Assembly: GCF_030697375.1 (NCBI RefSeq)
Contig: NZ_JAUYQD010000024.1
Location: 1-64,000 of the forward strand
Reading direction: 5' to 3'
DNA length: 64,000 bases
Origin: Rhodoferax sp.
Lineage (GTDB): Bacteria > Pseudomonadota > Gammaproteobacteria > Burkholderiales > Burkholderiaceae_C
Part shown: one piece after another, positions 62,772 through 64,000 of the stretch
Numbering within the stretch: position 1 is the first letter of the stretch
How the letters are laid out: every line of letters begins with the position of its first letter
Notes under the pieces: model-generated
Seen by the model: the letters and a program-made list of their open reading frames with translations, nothing else
Told to the model about the DNA's origin: nothing
The model's database searches: none
Translations under genes and position numbers: made by a program

Positions 62772-64000
62772 TTAAAAGCTCTCCCAGCTTTCCTCTGTGT
62801 TCGCTTTCGCTTTGGCCTTGGGGGGCGGGCTGGGTGACTTGACCGGTGCGGACAGGGCCCGCGGCTTACCCGCGAGGGCTGGTTTTTTCGCGGTGGAAAC
62901 GTAGGGTTTGGGGGGGCGAGAGGCTAACGTGGGCGGGGCGCGGTAGCTGCTGTGTTGTGCCATGGCGATGGCATGGCCTTGCGACAGTTTGAACACGGCC
63001 ACAGTGCCCACCAGGTCATGCGCCTGCGATTTCAGGCCACTGGCTGCGGCAGCCATCTGCTCGACCAAGGCGGCATTTTGCTGGGTAGTTTGGTCCATCT
63101 GGGACACTGCCTCGCCGACCTGGGCCACGCCCAGGCTCTGCTCATTGCTGGCGGCGCTGATTTCGCCCATGATGTCGGTGACCCGGCGGATGCTGTTGAC
63201 CACTTCGGTCATGGTGACACCGGCTTGGTCCACCAGTGTGCTGCCGTGCTCCACCCGCTCCACGCTGGCGTTGATCAGGCTTTTGATTTCCTTGGCGGCC
63301 TCGGCCGAACGGCCAGCCAGACTGCGCACCTCGGAGGCAACCACCGCAAAGCCCCGGCCCTGTTCGCCCGCACGCGCCGCTTCCACGGCGGCGTTCAGCG
63401 CCAGGATGTTGGTCTGGAAGGCAATGCCGTCGATCACCTGGATGATGTCGGAAATCTTGCGCGAGGACTCGTTGATGCCTTTCATGGTCTCCACGACCTG
63501 TCCGACCACTTCACCGCCCTTGATGGCCACGGTGCTGGCATTCATGGCCAGTTGGTTGGCTTGGCGCGCACTGTCCGCGTTTTGTTTGACGGTGGAGCTC
63601 AGTTCTTCCATGGATGCGGCGGTTTCTTCCAGCGCGCTGGCCTGTTGTTCGGTGCGTGCCGACAGATCGTGGTTGCCCTGGGCAATTTCGGCGCTGGCGG
63701 CGGCGACGCCTTCAGAGCCACTGCGAACATTGGTGACCACTTTGGTCAGGCTGTCTTGCATGGACTTGAGCTGGGCCATCAGGCTGGCGCTGTCGCCCGG
63801 TTTCAGCACCACGGCGGTACTGAGGTCGCCCGCGCCTACGCTTTGCGCGAGGCTGGCGGCTTCATTGGGCTCTGCCCCCAGTTGACCGGTGATGGTGCGC
63901 ACCGTGACAAAGCCAAACAGCCCGGCAAACAGCACGCCCCCAAGAATGGAGAGGAGGGAGACGAATTTGATCGTGGCATAGCGGGACGCTGCATCGGTAA
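62772..64000 (-). CDS. Methyl-accepting chemotaxis protein (partial, 5' end outside window)
   Basis: About 409 C-terminal residues. At the edge a membrane helix is visible ([20 protein letters not shown]), then a HAMP-like linker and the signalling domain with [20 protein letters not shown]. The tail is long, proline/lysine-rich and ends ESWESF, fitting the xWxxF pentapeptide that tethers CheR and CheB. The GTG at 63935 is not the start; the frame continues through 64000. Its neighbours are FIST and the kinase. Confidence 0.92.
   Translation of the reverse strand, partial: TDAASRYATIKFVSLLSILGGVLFAGLFGFVTVRTITGQLGAEPNEAASLAQSVGAGDLSTAVVLKPGDSASLMAQLKSMQDSLTKVVTNVRSGSEGVAAASAEIAQGNHDLSARTEQQASALEETAASMEELSSTVKQNADSARQANQLAMNASTVAIKGGEVVGQVVETMKGINESSRKISDIIQVIDGIAFQTNILALNAAVEAARAGEQGRGFAVVASEVRSLAGRSAEAAKEIKSLINASVERVEHGSTLVDQAGVTMTEVVNSIRRVTDIMGEISAASNEQSLGVAQVGEAVSQMDQTTQQNAALVEQMAAAASGLKSQAHDLVGTVAVFKLSQGHAIAMAQHSSYRAPPTLASRPPKPYVSTAKKPALAGKPRALSAPVKSPSPPPKAKAKANTEESWESF

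Overview
The window looks like a chromosome of a Burkholderiales bacterium, most probably a Comamonadaceae member (Rhodoferax/Polaromonas-like). This is inferred from high-GC codon use, a Bug/TctC solute-binding protein, a DUF493-lipB-lipA neighbourhood, CcoG, and a short interspersed repeat (core AGCTAYYAAATTGGTAGCAA) that I associate with this family. No rRNA, tRNA or CRISPR array was seen.

Layout. 1-30200 is ordinary chromosome: an EamA exporter with an AraC regulator, a surface lipoprotein, an aldo/keto reductase, a chemoreceptor, a TctC protein, a PAS-GGDEF diguanylate cyclase, and an alkylation-repair pair (ogt and an Ada-AraC-AlkA fusion). Then come three tandem spermidine-synthase-fold genes, the first enclosed with an RHH gene by an inverted pair of 103-bp MITE-like elements. 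They are followed by elbB, ccoG, a toxin-antitoxin-like pair, DUF3124, a YbaL-type antiporter, a kinase-HDOD-GAF protein, an AAA ATPase, a YpfH esterase and a SWIM-SNF2 helicase.

30206-53571 is a complete 23.4-kb Tn7-like transposon. It has TGT...ACA ends, three TnsB-type repeats at each end and a perfect 5-bp target duplication ACGCC (30201-30205 and 53572-53576). It carries tnsA-tnsB-tnsC-tniQ and, tentatively, a TnsE-like gene at the opposite end, and is inserted exactly in the stop codon of lipA. An intact IS5-family element (TTAG duplication) lies inside it, as does a PIN / XRE-ImmA pair.

The main cargo (38854-51475) is a compact system that appears to write 7-deazaguanine into DNA and restrict unmodified DNA. 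It comprises a triple-domain QueD protein, a YaaA/DUF6884-like protein, DpdA (TGT-like), QueC, a decayed queE, three DGQHR (DndB/DpdB-like) proteins, an HNH protein, and a RecB-type nuclease with a UvrD-type helicase. QueD, QueE (now probably from the host) and QueC make preQ0. DpdA with a DGQHR protein would exchange it for guanine in DNA. The convergent nuclease-helicase pair is the probable restriction arm.

53567-64000 returns to the chromosome: lipA, lipB, an AlbA_2/Schlafen-type ATP-binding protein bounded by a second, relict lipB 5' end, a nucleobase permease, DUF493, a D-amino-acid transaminase with an in-frame interspersed repeat, and a histidine kinase-FIST-chemoreceptor signalling cluster cut by the window edge.
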